64,000 bases of DNA from Gorsachius magnificus (taxonomy: Eukaryota; Chordata; Aves; Pelecaniformes; Ardeidae): the NCBI GenBank assembly GCA_034008185.1, contig CM067082.1, positions 157,425,895-157,489,894 of the forward strand. The letters are read 5' to 3'. The notes under the pieces are model-generated. The model did no database searches. It saw nothing but the letters and a program-made list of their open reading frames with translations, and was not told where the DNA came from. Positions 12,662 to 25,335 of this stretch are shown here, piece after piece (within the stretch, counting starts at the first letter, position 1; every line of letters starts with the position of its first letter). The translations under genes and the position numbers were made by a program.

Positions 12662-15644
12662 CTCAATATTTCCAGCATGTTTCCTTCTGTCTTGTTCTTC
12701 AATGTTTTCTTTAGCAGTTTTTGGAAATGAGCCTCTGATGGGAGCTACTGTAACCTAGCAAGTGTTTATTTAAACTGTAGTTAGCTTTTATAAGGTGCAT
12801 TATTGCCATTGCAGGCAGCATCAGTTGTGCTCAGAGAAGCTCATAAGCCCCTTTCAAGAGAATAGGGACATTCTGCGCCATAAAAGCAAATACTGGAAAC
12901 CCCCAGGCAGCCCTAACAGGGCTGGCATCGCCACGAAGCACAAACCTCTCAGCCCTGATGTAAAGCCAGACAGATGCAGCAGTGACTGAAAACTGCTATC
13001 TGCTGGATTATCCATCTCCCAGAGGAGAACAGCAGCAGATGTTAGTTCATACAAACACACACACAAAGTTGTCAGTGGCACCAATGGTTCTGCTTAGAGA
13101 TACCATCTTTTATCTTTCAAGAGTATTTGGACACTATTGATTTTTATCCTGATTAAGCTCTCCAAGTCTTGACATGTTTCCAGTTGTAATTTGGGCTGTA
13201 CAAACTCAGAAGTTCCTTACTTCAGGCCAATTGAAAGCAGGAATCAATAAACAGAATAGTATTAACACTAATGGGAAAAGATTGCTGGGAAGATTGGCGA
13301 AGGATTGATGGATTTTTGGACTTTATTGCACCATTAATTTACCACCTCACTGAGAAGTTACGGTGCGTCACACAGCATCATAAGGAGTTTAGGAGGCATC
13401 TGATCTGGGGTTAGGATGTGGCACAGTGACTGACTTGAGAACTTTGCTAGAATGAAAGTTTGAGGACAATTAATATTCATTCTGGAAAGCCTTGAACAGA
13501 ACCTTGGAGGGAGAGATGGAGGGATGAGCAGCACATGAGTGTTTCTGGATGAAGGGCTTGAATGCTTGCATTGCAAAGCATCCTTGGCAGAAGTGCATGA
13601 GAGTGCAAAGAGGAGGAAAGGTGAATTCGGAAACATTTTGATGGGCAACAGGGAGAATGTGAAAGTTCAGGGTGTATCAGGTTGCTATTCAAGAATCAAA
13701 GCAGGGTTTGTGTCCAGAGATGGGGCAGTCCTGCTCTCCTGTCATAACATGAGGCTGAGCCAAACTAGTAACAGAGGTAGGAGAACATGCACAAGATCAA
13801 GAGAAGGCCAGAAATGTGGTTTCTTTCTTACACAGAAAATAATTTTGCTCCTTAGGCTGAGCCAAATCCTTCTCTTGATTTTCATCCAATAACTGTTATG
13901 CCCTATTCCTTCCTTTCTTTTTCTTGCCACTCATCCCAGGCTGTATTCACTCCCTGCAGCTCCAGAGTTAAGTTTTCATGACCTTCCCTTCCCTGGCTAC
14001 TTGACCCATCCCATGTGTCCCAATGGTCTGGACTCATCTTCCCTGGGCTACTTCATCCCTTCTCCCACTTCTTCTTGCCTTCCAGCCACAGGTTATGCAA
14101 AGTTATGAATGCCAAGGATAATCCAGCCTGAATCTTAAAAGGGCATGTCAGCTGCGAAGGCTTAAAATACCCTACTGATGGCAACTGGAACCTCTTGGCT
14201 GCATACTTAGCCTGTGATAAAAGTAATTAGCTAGTCTGGGAGCGTAGGAGGGAGAGCCAGCAGGAAAAAGAAACACAGAGATGTAAAGAACATAATGAAC
14301 TGTTTACAAGGGGATGCTGGCTTCAGGTCCTTTTATCTGAGGCTGCTGAATAGCTGACACCACCATGTAGATCATGTGGTGGTGCTCTGCTCCCATTGCT
14401 GTTCACAAAGTTGCTTGACCCCCAGGGATTAGCAACTCCTTAATCCAGTCTGAGGTTTCAAGAAACAAAGCTTAGTAGAGTCTCAGGTCAAGGAGAGAAG
14501 CAGATGGCTCTTCACTAAGATGGGCTTCTGATAAACAACAAACTTGGAGTGTGGGAAAGAAACCTGAAAAGAAGGGGGAACCAGCCCTTCCTTTTACCTT
14601 GAACCCACCCTGTCTTCTCTTCCTCGGGGTTCCTCAGTCACCCACCTACTCAGATGCCTACACTTTGGGTTAGTCAGGTAGGGATGCCACCTTGTTCAGG
14701 GTGCTACTTAGATGTTTAAAGCAAACCCTAAAAGGAATTGGTGGGGTGGAGGAGAAGGATGGAGATGGAAAGAGAGCTCAAAGATGTGTGGAAATTAGGT
14801 TGGTTAAAAAAAAGTTGCTCAAGCTCTGAGAGCTCATGTTAATTTTCAAGTTGACCGCACTATTCATGAGGGAATGGGAAGAGAGGGGAGACTTTTACAT
14901 TTCTTTAAGTCTACCCAGGATTCATAACAGGTGGGTGAAGAGTTTCCTCTCTCTGCATTTCCTGTAAACATAACAAACTAATGGTCAGGGACTTAATTTT
15001 CTTATCTATAAAGAAGAGACAACAGCTGTTTTAATTAAAAGTTGGGGGGGGGTTGCATTACCAGGATGAAAGAGCATAGATAATATTGGAATAAGAATTC
15101 ATGCTCCCATTAGAACAGGGAGAAAGTGAGAAAGCTTTGTTTATTGATCACTCTTCCATATGATAAAACAAAGTTCTCAGAACTGGGGCTGTCCTAGGGG
15201 TAAGATAATATAAGAACTTCATGACCCTCACCCTTAAACATAATGGAGTGCCTGATTTGTGTTGATATAAGTGGGAACCAAAGGGTAAAACACCTTGAAA
15301 TTTCAGGTGCTAACTGGTAAGGCAGTATTTATGGTGAGATCACTGTGCCTGTCCTACTGCCACTTCAGGGATCCTTCTCACTCCATGAGGCATCAAATAC
15401 TTCCATATGGTGAGACAGATGTAATACCTGAATGCCAAATACTGATGGTTGAGCACTTTCTTGCCTGGCTATGAAGTCTTGATGTGAAAAGCTCAGAGAA
15501 TCTTCACAGCAAAGCACCGGCAGCTACCCAGTCTTTGGTTCACCCTTGCATAGAGATATTTACATGGGACAGTGAATGTTCAGAGCTTTTCTTTTCCAGT
15601 TTCAGTGCTGGCCCAGCAAGACATTTTAAAGCACAGAATTGAAA
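12662..15644. other. Unique non-coding sequence
   Basis: No gene recognised. It contains a short CA run (about 13054-13064) and a G-run near 15045-15053. The longest frames (about 96-117 codons near 13.36-13.9 kb) overlap each other on both strands and look random. Confidence 0.55.
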
Positions 15645-16403
15645 AGAATCATAGAATCATAGAATAGTTTGGGTTGGAAGGGGCCTTTAAATGTCGTGTA
15701 GTCTGACCCCCCTGCAGTGAGCAGGGAAATCTTCAACTGGATCAGGTTGCTCAGAGTCCCATCCAACCTGGCCTTGAACGTTTCCAGGGATGGGGCCTCC
15801 ACCACCTCTCTGGGCAACCTGTTCCAGTGTTTCACCACCCTCGTTGTAAAGAATTTCTTCCTTATATCCAGTCTGAATCTACCCTGTTTTAGTTAAAAAC
15901 CATTACCCCTTGTCCTGTCTCAGCTGGCCCTGCTAAAAAGTCTGTCCCCGTCTTTCTTATAAGCCCCTTTAAGTACTGGATGCATTCAGGTCCCTCCACA
16001 GCCTTCTTTTCTCCAGGCTGAACACCCCCACCTCTCCCAGCCTGTCCCCATTGCAGAGGGGCTCCATCCCCCAATCATCCCCGTGGCCTCCTCTGGCCCC
16101 GCTCCAGCAGGTCCCTGTCTGTCCTGTGCTGGGGACCCCTGAGCTGGACGCAGGGCTCCAGGGGAGGTCTCCCCAGAGCAGAGCAGAGGGGCACAATCCC
16201 CTCCCTCCACGCTGGCCACGCTTCTCCTGATGCAGCCCAGGGTAGGGTTGGCTTCTGGGCTGCCAGCGCCCATGGCCGGCTCATGTCCAGCTTTTCATCC
16301 ACCAGCACGCCCAAGTCCCTCTCGGCAGGGCTGCTCTCCATCCTTTCATCCCCCAGCCTGCATTGATACTGAGGGATGACCCAACCTGGGTGCAGGACCT
16401 TGG
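15645..16403 (-). mobile_element. CR1 LINE, 3' end, with pol remnant
   Basis: On the minus strand this copy ends at two CATAGAAT octamers (15650-15665), the reverse complement of the CR1 tail. It is the longest CR1 here, about 760 bp. Minus-strand frames show the C-terminal half of the CR1 ORF2 reverse-transcriptase protein in pieces: [25 protein letters not shown] (about 16260-16330), then [10 protein letters not shown] in another frame, VFSLEKRRL, YLKGLIRKTG, and finally [26 protein letters not shown] (about 15750-15838). The frame changes at least three times, so the protein is dead. It is truncated at the 5' end, as nearly all CR1 copies are. The last 250 bp resemble the copies at 25.3 and 55.1 kb. 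Confidence 0.97.
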
Positions 16404-19003
16404 AAAATAAAATAGATCCTTGCTAATTCACTGTCATTAACAGTGTACACATTGCAGTTTAATTAGATACCAGTGAAATTCCCAGTTGAAGCTGTTATTT
16501 TCAGACCCAGTCCAACAGATGTCAACCAAGTGTTTTTGCATCATTTCAATTCCTCAGCTTCTTTGGATTTTGATCAATGGGTTTCTTTTCTTTTCTGCTG
16601 GTATGTGGAAAGAGGAGTGAGTTTTGTTTGTTTGCTCGCTTATTCCTTTGGCAGATTTGATGCAAAAAGGGTTGGACTTTTTTTTGGTTGCCTGGTTTGG
16701 GAGTGAAGGTGGGAAATGAGACCAGTGCTTTAGCCTTTGGTGTAATGAAACAAGCTCCTTTTCTAGACCATTAGATAATTTGAATCCAGTGCTAAGAAAC
16801 TTTCTGCCATACTGAGTTAATTCCTTCCTTTGCCTATTCTGAACAGAAGTCTGAACCTTCAGGTCCTATATAATGACTAGGAATCACTTTGGGAAAGTTT
16901 GCTTATCTAAAGCATCTCTCACACAAAATTTGTCAAGGCTAATCCCTCAAATAGCTGAGATTCCAGCTGTCTAACATTTTGGTGGCTAAATTTAGATAAG
17001 ATAAATACTATCCTATGTGTCTCAACAGCTGTAAAGCAATAAATAAAGCAGGGGACATACTTTCTAGTGACAGAAAACCTTTTGTATTAAACTAGTTTCC
17101 CCTGCCACACTTCACTGCCTTTTTTTTATAAGATTGGTGTGAGTGCATGCATCTACACAATATTTTTTTTTTTAATATCAAGGGATGATTGCGTTGTATT
17201 TGGCCAAACAGTTCGCTGATGCCTTCTGAATGGAAATTAAATATATTTACCCATTAAAGTGTTAGGATCTGCAAAACTACTGAACCTGCTTTCCATAGCA
17301 CTGTGAATGAGACATTCGGACAGATCAAATCTTGATTTTTTTGAATCATTTAATATTCCCTGCTTTGGCTCCTCTCTGTAATATGAAGTTTACAGGATTA
17401 ATCTTAATGTTGGGAAAAAAATGTTTTGTTATACAGAAAAATCAGTGTGCCATGGATTCAGAAGAGACACAAATTAAAGTAGTGGCAAAGTACGATACTA
17501 AAATTATGTTGCTGGAAAAGTAGATACCTTGACGTGTGCAGCTCGGTGATTAGAGATAAGTATTCATGATTTCAAATCCCACTGGTAAAATTCAACATCT
17601 CCATTTTATGGGAAATTAACATTAACAAGTGTGTCCTTGGCTCCAAATGGAAACGAGCTTTTGAAGTTTCCCACAAACAGGGGAAGTGTCTACTGCCCCA
17701 GTTTAACACAGACAGGAGACAGTTTGATCCAGAAAAGGTAAGAACTTTGAGCAAGTGCTAAGAAGCAGCTGTCCTTGATTTTTTTGAGGCAACAAATGCT
17801 ACATTTCAATCATCGATAGTGAGGTAGTATTAACAACATTTCATTAAATATTTCAAAATTAAAGGAAAAATTAAGGAGTTTTGCACACATTTGAAAACCT
17901 TTTTTTTCCCCTCGTAATAGCTTAACAAAAGGGAAGGTTCTGCAAAATATTTTGTCTTAAGCAAAACTAGGGTTTCTCTGCAGAAAGATTTGCTCCCAGG
18001 GCCATCTTCGGGAAGAGAAGTTAGTCATGAGAGCTAGTAAAGCATTTCATGAAAATGCTCCCAGCTTCTGGCATAATGAGGCATTTGAGAGTATAAATAT
18101 CTATATTTTCTGTATCCTGGCTAGGCTTAGAAACATCCTTCGTGTAGTCACTTGATTAAAAAAATAAAAACCACCTCATCACATCTTTCTGGTGACGATA
18201 AGGACCTCACCATCAGAAATACTCTCAGTGGTCCTGCCACTCTGCAGCACAGAAACCCCTTTATTTCTGGGGCAACTGCCACTTAGATTTCAACACTTTT
18301 CCATCTTCTTCCCACACCCCCAATGATCATCTTCACACCCATGAAAAGCTGCTAAAGCCCTGACTTCCAAGAGTTCAATTAAACGTCACAATTTAATGAA
18401 AAAATTAGGGGGGTATGGGGATAAATGGCAGAAGGATAATTAGGTAGGGACCTTCTGCTCTGTGCTTTGTACTGCTCTGTGTCACTGAAAGGGGCGCAAG
18501 TCCTCTGCTGAGCCTGGGCTTGACTAACCTAGATACAGAACTGTATGATTAGCTGAGGTGAATCCCACCCCAAAACCCATCCATCAGCCTTGGTTGAATG
18601 TAAGTTGGCAGCAGCTCTGGCAATATTTCATCTGCATTAGCTGCTAATATCAACATTAGCTCAGTATTCAATCATAGGAAGTCAAACAAATCTCAGAGCC
18701 TGATAGAATTATATACAGTGGGTGCAAAGATAGACTCCAGTTTTACTTCTGTGTAAATCTGCTTCCTTTCTTGAAGCTGTTTCTGATTTACTATGAGGTC
18801 TGTGTGTGCAGGATGCGACTCAAGGAACACATCTGTACGATGATAATTTTCATACCAAAGATATGTTTGGTGCATTACAAATAAAGCAGTAATCCCCTCA
18901 ATGATCTAGTTCAGACAAGAGCCAAACGGATCAGACGCAAGTATAAATAGCAAACCACAGGCCTGCTTTTCCATAACTGCCAATTTATTATTGCGAGTCT
19001 CTC

Positions 19004-19020
19004 TTTTTTTTTTTTTTTTT
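19004..19020. repeat. Poly(T) tract
   Basis: Seventeen consecutive T bases preceded by a short CT run and followed by CCCC. It could be the antisense A-tail of an old retro-insertion, but no element is recognisable next to it. Confidence 0.9.
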
Positions 19021-19077
19021 CCCCAATAGTTCCAGCTTCTGGATTCCTGCGACTACTTAAAAATATCGTGCTTCATT

Positions 19078-19104
19078 TAAAAAAAAAAAAAACAAAAAAA
19101 AAAA
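19078..19104. repeat. Poly(A) tract
   Basis: An A-run of about 14 and another of about 11, separated by a single C. This is ordinary low-complexity DNA. Confidence 0.9.
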
Positions 19105-19345
19105 CGGGAAAAAAAGTTAGCTACTTCTTATTCCATGGTTGTAGGAAAACCCTGAAGCTGTGGCATTTTAGCTGAAGACTCCGTCAGCAGAAGGCTAATA
19201 TAGGTAAACCTGGTTAGGGATGTGAACCAGAGCTATTTGAAGACTAGCAACCTCAAATACCAAGGGAGTGGAACATTTGTGGGTTTAATATAAAAATGTC
19301 TGAGCCATAAAATTTAAATAGAATATACATGTGCAAAAATTCAGG

Positions 19346-19361
19346 AAAAAAAAAAAAAAAA
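19346..19361. repeat. Poly(A) tract
   Basis: A run of 16 A bases without a recognisable element upstream. Confidence 0.9.
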
Positions 19362-19576
19362 GAGTTCAAAAGATGCACCAAATCTTTTAACGCAAAGCTG
19401 GGATGTGAGCTGGTAAAGATCTCAGGATAAAATCCAGACAGTTTCCCATGGCCGAACCTATAGCCACATTATAACCTCCATATTTCATGGCTGCCTGGAC
19501 TGAGGTTTGACTTTATTCCCATCTCTAAATGCACTGGATCTGGATATTCTCCAGTATAACCTCTTATTGTAGAGAT

Positions 19577-19600
19577 TTTTTTCTTTTTTTTTTTTTTTTT
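19577..19600. repeat. Poly(T) tract
   Basis: A T-rich run of about 24 bases with one interrupting C, directly followed by CAGG. It looks like a splice-acceptor tract, but no open frame with a matching donor follows. Confidence 0.9.
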
Positions 19601-20094
19601 CAGGCTGCTCTCAGTGAATTAGCTCTGATCTGCCTTTGGGTAGGAAGGAAATAGCTTCCAACACAAAGATAAGTTTCCTAGCAACAATCTGGTTTAAAGC
19701 AACGTCTTAAAGCATCAGCATTTTGGCAGATGACTTTGCCGGCTTCTCTGTCTCCTGCAGGCATGCCTGTGCTTAGGGATGGGGCAGGGGTGTCGAGGGC
19801 GATGCCTGCCTCCCTGAGCTGCTGGGCAGAGCCAGCCAGGGCTGAACTGACAGCAGAGGCAAGCAGTCACACACAATTTATTCTTGACTCCAAAGTTACC
19901 TGCATTCTGGCCAACTTTACCAGTTTAATACAACTTTGACTGGTGTTGGGGAGGAAGGTGTGAGTTCTGCCAAGTAATAATAGCAGATCACATAGCACTG
20001 GTCTGTTCAGCATCTGTCCTGCTTCTTTCCCACTATCCAACTGCTAGCCAAAATGTAGGTGTAGGGATTGCAAAGGGGAGGGATGGACATGGAG

Positions 20095-20586
20095 ATGTGG
20101 GAAGTGGGGAAGTGACCGTACCCTTGTACGCGGCAATCGTGAGGCCCCACCTCGAACACTGTGTTCAGTTTTGGGCCCCTCACTGCAAGAAAAACATTGC
20201 ATTGCTGGAACATGTCCAGAGGAGAGCAATGAGGCTGCTGAGGGGTCTGGAGCACAAGGCTTATGGGAAGCTGGTGAGGGAGCTGGGGGTGTTCAGCCTG
20301 GAGCAGAGGAGGCTGAGGGGAGCCCTCGTCGCTGCCTACAACTGCCTGAGAGGAGGGGGGAGCCGGGGGGGTCGGGCTCTGCTCCCAGGGAAGGGGTGAT
20401 GGGACGAGGGGCACCGGCCTCCAGTTGTGCCAGGGCAGGGTGAGGTTGGCCCTGGGGAACAATTCCTTCCCCAAAGGGCTGTCAGGGGCTGGAAGGGGCT
20501 GCCCAGGGAAGGGGGGCCGGGTTGGGGGGGCCGGGCTGGGGGAGCTTAAAGGGCTTTCCCAACCTGAACGATTCTGTGATTCTGTG
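20095..20586 (+). mobile_element. CR1 LINE, 3' end, with internal deletion
   Basis: The plus frame from 20097 to the stop at 20397-20399 reads [51 protein letters not shown] and [21 protein letters not shown]. These are standard C-terminal blocks of CR1 ORF2 (reverse-transcriptase protein). After the stop the nucleotide match continues in other frames to two ATTCTGTG octamers (20571-20586). Compared with the copy at 39.0 kb, roughly 95 bp are missing between GCCCAGGGAAGGGG (near 20.51 kb) and the GGGTTGGG/GGGCTGGG block. The lost part includes the ...[16 protein letters not shown] region, so it is an internally deleted dead copy. It is very GC-rich compared with its surroundings. Confidence 0.97.
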
Positions 20587-22700
20587 TGGATAACAGGTAT
20601 CAGTATTACTGCAGACGTGAGGGAGTGTGTAGGGAGATGTGTGCGAAGACGAGCCTGGGTGAGCTATAAGAAAGATGAAGTATTTTGAGAAGTGGAGGGC
20701 ATGGAGAGGGCATGGTGATGACGCTGTAGGAGACATTGGACAATATCCCCATAGGAGCTGGGGATATTGTAATGATTGGGAGGTGGAGTCCATTAGTTCT
20801 CTTTCTTTATCTCACAGGTCCCAGGTTGATTCATTCAGGTCAGACAAAATGAACTGTCACTTCAGGGTTTCCGCACTTCAGCTCACCACTTGTGCCCAGG
20901 CAGGGATGTGGTTTGGAGGCAGATCCTGCTCCTGGGGGCTTGGTGTGGGTGGAGAAACCAACACCAGATGGAGACAGGCTAAAAATAAAGCCAAAGGCCA
21001 AGGGAGTGCGGAGTTAAGGGGAAAAAACCAAGTGCTTCTGAAAAGTTTCGAGCTCCTGTGTAGCACACCCCAGCAGCCAGCTGTCTCTGCTTGGCTGGGA
21101 TCTCTCCACCCACCCTCTCTGGGCTCCTCTCCTGACCTGTCATGGTGACTCTAACAAGAACCAGTTAAAAAAACACTTATCTGGAACCCATTCTCTCATG
21201 TTCATTAAATGCTAGAAAGAAATGATACCGGAATTTTCTTCATGAACAATAGCATGAGGTGAGGAGGGTTGTAGACATGGGGGAGGAGAAACGGAGGACA
21301 TATTGGCACTTTGGGGTCTAAAAAGGATGACTTGCCCCTTCAAAGTCCCAAACCACTGCTTCCTTTTCAACAATCTCCAGTAGCCCAGCTGGTCTAACAC
21401 CCACCCTGCAAGGTTAGCACAAATAATACATGAATGATCTTCCGTAAGAGTTTCACAGCCTGAGCATAAAACCACCATTGCCATTGAGAACTTTCCTGCT
21501 AACACCAATAAGCTTTGGACGAGGCCCATAAAATAAGGAGGTCACATTAAAAATAAATAAGCAGGTAAAAAAAGACCGAAGACAAATGTGGGTCACTGCA
21601 TGAGGGTGTTCGCTCTGGGATGGCGATGCTCAGCCTATGGAACCATTATGTGCTTCTGAGTCCAAAACAGCTCTAGTGAAAGTAAATTTTGTGAGCATGA
21701 ATGAAATCCGTCCTTGGCATGTGGACAGGTGGACGTTCCAACACTCATGGGGTCACCAGCCTTTGCATCAACGTGACATGGGTAGCAGACAGACTTGGTT
21801 CCTAAACATGATCATCAGCTCTTTGCCCCTCTTGCCAGCAGGGCAGGAGGTAACAGCTCTTCTGGTGGTGGCACAGTTTTAGTCCTATGGAGATGGGCAT
21901 TTATGAGGACTTCATCTCCTTAAAATCCCTGGTAAACCCATGTCTAAAAATAGAAAGAAACAAATGAGAGGTTTCCAAAAGAGTGATTCTTTCTACTATA
22001 TTTTCTTTCTTTTTTTCTTTCTTCCCAGTGTCATTTAAAACAAAAGCCCAGACTTTGGTTTTCATTGTAAATCACTGTACAGATCTCTTGTAATAAAGTT
22101 CTTCACACCATCAGGAGATGGAGACGTGAAATCCAACCACAGTTAGGGAGGGTTTTTGGAAGGAAGGGTGGTCTTTCACTCAAGCTGTTTCTGCTCGCTT
22201 TACAACCGTGCCCTAGACAACAGGGGCTTTTATAATAAATATTTATTCTATTAGCACTATTATAAATCTAAACAATGAATAATAAATAATCAACATGGCT
22301 TGGGTAGTTAATAAAGCACCATATATCAATGGTTCACAGGGATTTCACAAAGCCTTTTCTGCTAACAGATGGGCCAATGAAAACATTTTAATGTGCTTAC
22401 AGTTTTCAGGCAGAGAAAGACAATGCCCCTGTATGAGAAGACAAGAGGTTTAGTACATCTCAGATGACTATTCAGCATTCTCTTTCTTTAGTAACGGCCA
22501 GCTGTTCTGGTAAAAAGTTGCCTGAAGCTGTACTGAGAAGTGAGGAGATAATTTGCCTGTGGAGGAAGTACTCATTTTGACCAAAATTTGATCGGTTTTG
22601 TGAGAATAATATCTCTACCAAGGAAGACAATTTTAAAAGAATAGAAATAATTTTCATGCTTATATCAAATGCAGATGATCATTTAAGGTGGAGAGAAAAA
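20587..22700. other. Unique non-coding sequence
   Basis: The frame running from about 20675 to 21148 (157 codons) shows no known domain and lies in GC-richer sequence beside the CR1, where stops are scarcer. I consider it a chance frame. Near 22.2-22.3 kb an AT-rich stretch with many TAATAAAT/TTATAA words could be a conserved non-coding element. Confidence 0.5.
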
Positions 22701-22755
22701 GTATAGAATCCCTGTTAAAGGATCAAAAGTATAGATCCTTGTTAAAGGATCAAAA
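22701..22755. repeat. Imperfect 28-bp tandem duplication
   Basis: A 28-base unit (22701-22728, starting GTATAGAATCCC) is repeated directly at 22729-22755 with one base lost and one substitution. Both units share TGTTAAAGGATCAAAA. It is a small, fairly recent local duplication without coding potential. Confidence 0.9.
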
Positions 22756-24650
22756 ATAATAAAATATTAGGGAAAGGAAAAATGATGCGTTTTTCTTGAC
22801 AAATTTTAAGTAAAAGGTTTTAATGGTTAATTGCAATGTGTCTTTTTTTTCTTAAATTGTGAAGTTGAATAGAAGTGTTAACTATCTTAAATGCTTAATG
22901 AAATGTCTTGTTTCCCATTTACCTCATCTTTTTCCAGCATTTCTTCTTTTTCTAGGAATTCTTTGCCTAAAAAAACCTTAAAACCAAAGTTTTATTTCAG
23001 GTGAATCCCTTTTTCCTGCCATCCCCACTTTTCATTCACCGAAACAAAGAAAACTTATTCCCCCTGCTCTCCTCTTGACCCCATCAATTACAGTTGGCAG
23101 ATATCCTGGAATGTGAGGGTTTACATCCCATCCAAAAGTTTTAAGATTGGAGTATTTACTACTAAGATTTGGGAATCTTCTTGCCATCTGTATAAACATC
23201 TCATCCCTTTAGATAACTTTTTTTTTCATTATAAATTATTGGGGTGGGCTTACTGCCAGGTAAATAATATAAATAGAGAAGAGCTCTCTTTAAGCGAAGC
23301 ATCATTACTGCAAGGTAGAGACCATTATTTAAGGAAAGGGCTCAGTATCTATTGCAGAAAATGACTGAACTACAGTGCAGAGTTCTGCTCATCTGAACAT
23401 GCCCATGTGTGCGCCGTGTTCGCTGTGGCAGTGATGGATGGGTGGATAATTACATCTACGAAGAGGTTTATTTCATGGGAACAAGGGGATGCTGCAGAAA
23501 TAGGTTCCCATTCCAACTGAAATCTGTTGTTTTAAAGATGTACCCAGCTGCACAATTAAAAGTGAATTAAAGGACATGAAATGGAGATAAAGATACCCTT
23601 CATTTCCTCCCAGACAGTTGCACCTCTGGGATCTGGTTTACGTTTTGAGGAGGTACACATGTAGTAGGATAAGCTATAATGTCTTGGAAATCAGTTTCTC
23701 TCCCAGCTCAAGATTTTACTCTCTCAAATATGGACCTGAGGTTTCCAAATGTGAACACTTTGTAATACGACTGGAGCATTTGGTGAAACAAATGGAAGAT
23801 AATCCTGGCGGAGAGCAAGGTCCTCGTTATCAACTCTGATGGGTGTTAGGGAGGGTCTGATGAAAGAGTAAAGGGGAGCCCACATAACTTGATGTAGACG
23901 TAAGTCAAGTTCTGAGGTTCTGCCCAGGTGGGAAGCATCACTGCTCCAGAAGGTGGGTACCATGGTCTTGGCACCATGTTGGGTTCATCATGTCTTCAGG
24001 TCAGCATGATGTACCTCAGCTGTAATGCTGGGCTCCTGCCCATCCTTAGGTCACTGCAACAACCTAAGGCCTTGCTGAAACTGGATGGCCAGTACTCAGA
24101 CAGGTAAAGTACTAAGGAGAATGTGCGTGAATGGTCTCACCCAGCATTCCCCAGGGAAAGGCACCTCAGAGTCTAACGAGTGCCAAGGATGCCAAAGTGC
24201 CCATGGCCATGCAGGCATCTGTGGCTGTCATCTCTTCCTCTAGCATGATGCATACACTGTGGCGGGTTGTTGAAGAAGGTACAAAGAAGAATAATTCCTC
24301 AGCTCCCTCCATAAGTCTGTGCCTGGTTGCAACATACTACTTCTAGGAATTGAGGTCTTCTTTTATGGTTCTGGTTCGTGGGATGGTAGCATAACCAGAG
24401 GCTGACTGTATATCCATGTCATCTGCTGGTAAATTCTGGTCACCACCAGTTCATTCAAAACACTATTAATTTCTGGCAAAGCACAGATTATTGTTTAAAA
24501 GAAGATCTTCCCAGTGCCTAGGAGAGGACATTAGGATGTTAGTTTTGCTTTTCGTTATTTCTGGCTTTGGTTGGGTCCAGGTGTCCAGAAAGTGCGACTC
24601 AAGCTTCTTGCTGCATATTTGTATCTTTTCTGCTCCTCCAACCTAGTAAA
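22756..24650. other. Unique non-coding sequence
   Basis: No gene or transposable element recognised. A small perfect 8-bp inverted repeat (CCTTAGGT ... ACCTAAGG, 24044-24069) is present. Open frames are all below about 85 codons. Confidence 0.5.
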
Positions 24651-24750
24651 CCATGCTTAGGGACAGGGTTTAGTGGTGGGATGGCAGGGTTAGGGGAACA
24701 GTTGGGCTTGGTGAGCTTAAAGGTCTTTCCCATTCCAAACAATTCTATGA
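24651..24750 (+). mobile_element. CR1 LINE, short 3' tail fragment
   Basis: About 100 bp of CR1 3' untranslated sequence: GGGTTTAGTGGTGGGATGGC, GGTTAGGGGAACAGTTGGGC, CTTAAAGGTCTTTCC and one ATTCTATG octamer (24742-24749). It shares its tail type with the copies at 20.1, 38.1 and 39.0 kb. No coding part remains. Confidence 0.93.
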
Positions 24751-25335
24751 AGAAGTCAGGTGGACCAATTGCAGCCATTCAGAAAGTCGTGTCATTTAGG
24801 CTGAGCTTTGTCCTCATGCTGATTTTGAGATTTGGCTGAGTCTGGGATATCCTATAGCTCAGGAACCCAAATGGATCCCAGCAGATCTGGATTCAGTTCT
24901 TGTCTGTGCATCTGACCTTGGACAAGTTATTAGGACTGCTGTGAGTCATATTGGTTTTGAGTGCAGAAGGGGGGTGAGGACCTCATCCTGCCACCATAAA
25001 CCTTCCTAACCAACATGTGTCAAAATATTCTGGGTTCATTTAAATATTTTAATTAGCTAGCTTCCCTCATTAAGACCACTATAACAGGACCAGCTAGGAA
25101 AGGCTGATGTGCAGTTATGCTAGCAGATTTTAGGGGGATGGAATGTTTAAATGGGAAAGAAACCACTGTGCCCATTTGTACACATGCAAGATGTGGAGAG
25201 GGATGGAGATCATAATTCAAAGACAGACTGAATCAGCTATTGCTTATTAAACAAATGAATAAATATATACATAAAAATCACAGGTGTATGCACATAGATA
25301 ATAGGGGTCATACATTTATGTTAATTTATGCTTCA
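24751..25335. other. Spacer between two CR1 fragments
   Basis: About 590 bp between the CR1 tails at 24.7 and 25.3 kb. It contains the possible MIR-like remnant listed separately and otherwise AT-rich unique sequence (for instance AAATATATACATAAAAATC near 25.26 kb). No gene is seen. Confidence 0.5.
24886..24935 (+). mobile_element. Possible MIR-type CORE-SINE remnant
   Basis: TCTGGATTCAGTTC followed by TCTGACCTTGGACAAGTTA matches, by eye, the order and spacing of the MIR consensus words around GTGACCTTGGGCAAGTTACTTA. MIR-like CORE-SINEs are known as rare, very old copies in bird genomes. Only about 50 bp is convincing. Confidence 0.45.

Larger units (their letters stand above)
16404..20094. 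other. Unique non-coding sequence with A/T homopolymers
   Basis: No gene recognised. Between 19.0 and 19.6 kb there are four long A or T homopolymers, annotated separately. The frames near 16.47-16.7 kb and 17.3-17.5 kb are short and unlike known proteins. Confidence 0.55.

Noticed and set aside
20675..21148. 157-codon plus-strand frame beside the CR1 copy
   Set aside because: No known domain, GC-richer DNA with fewer stops, and an overlapping antisense frame; no splice or promoter context.
24044..24069. 8-bp perfect inverted repeat CCTTAGGT/ACCTAAGG
   Set aside because: Short arms with a 10-nt loop; expected by chance several times in a window of this size.
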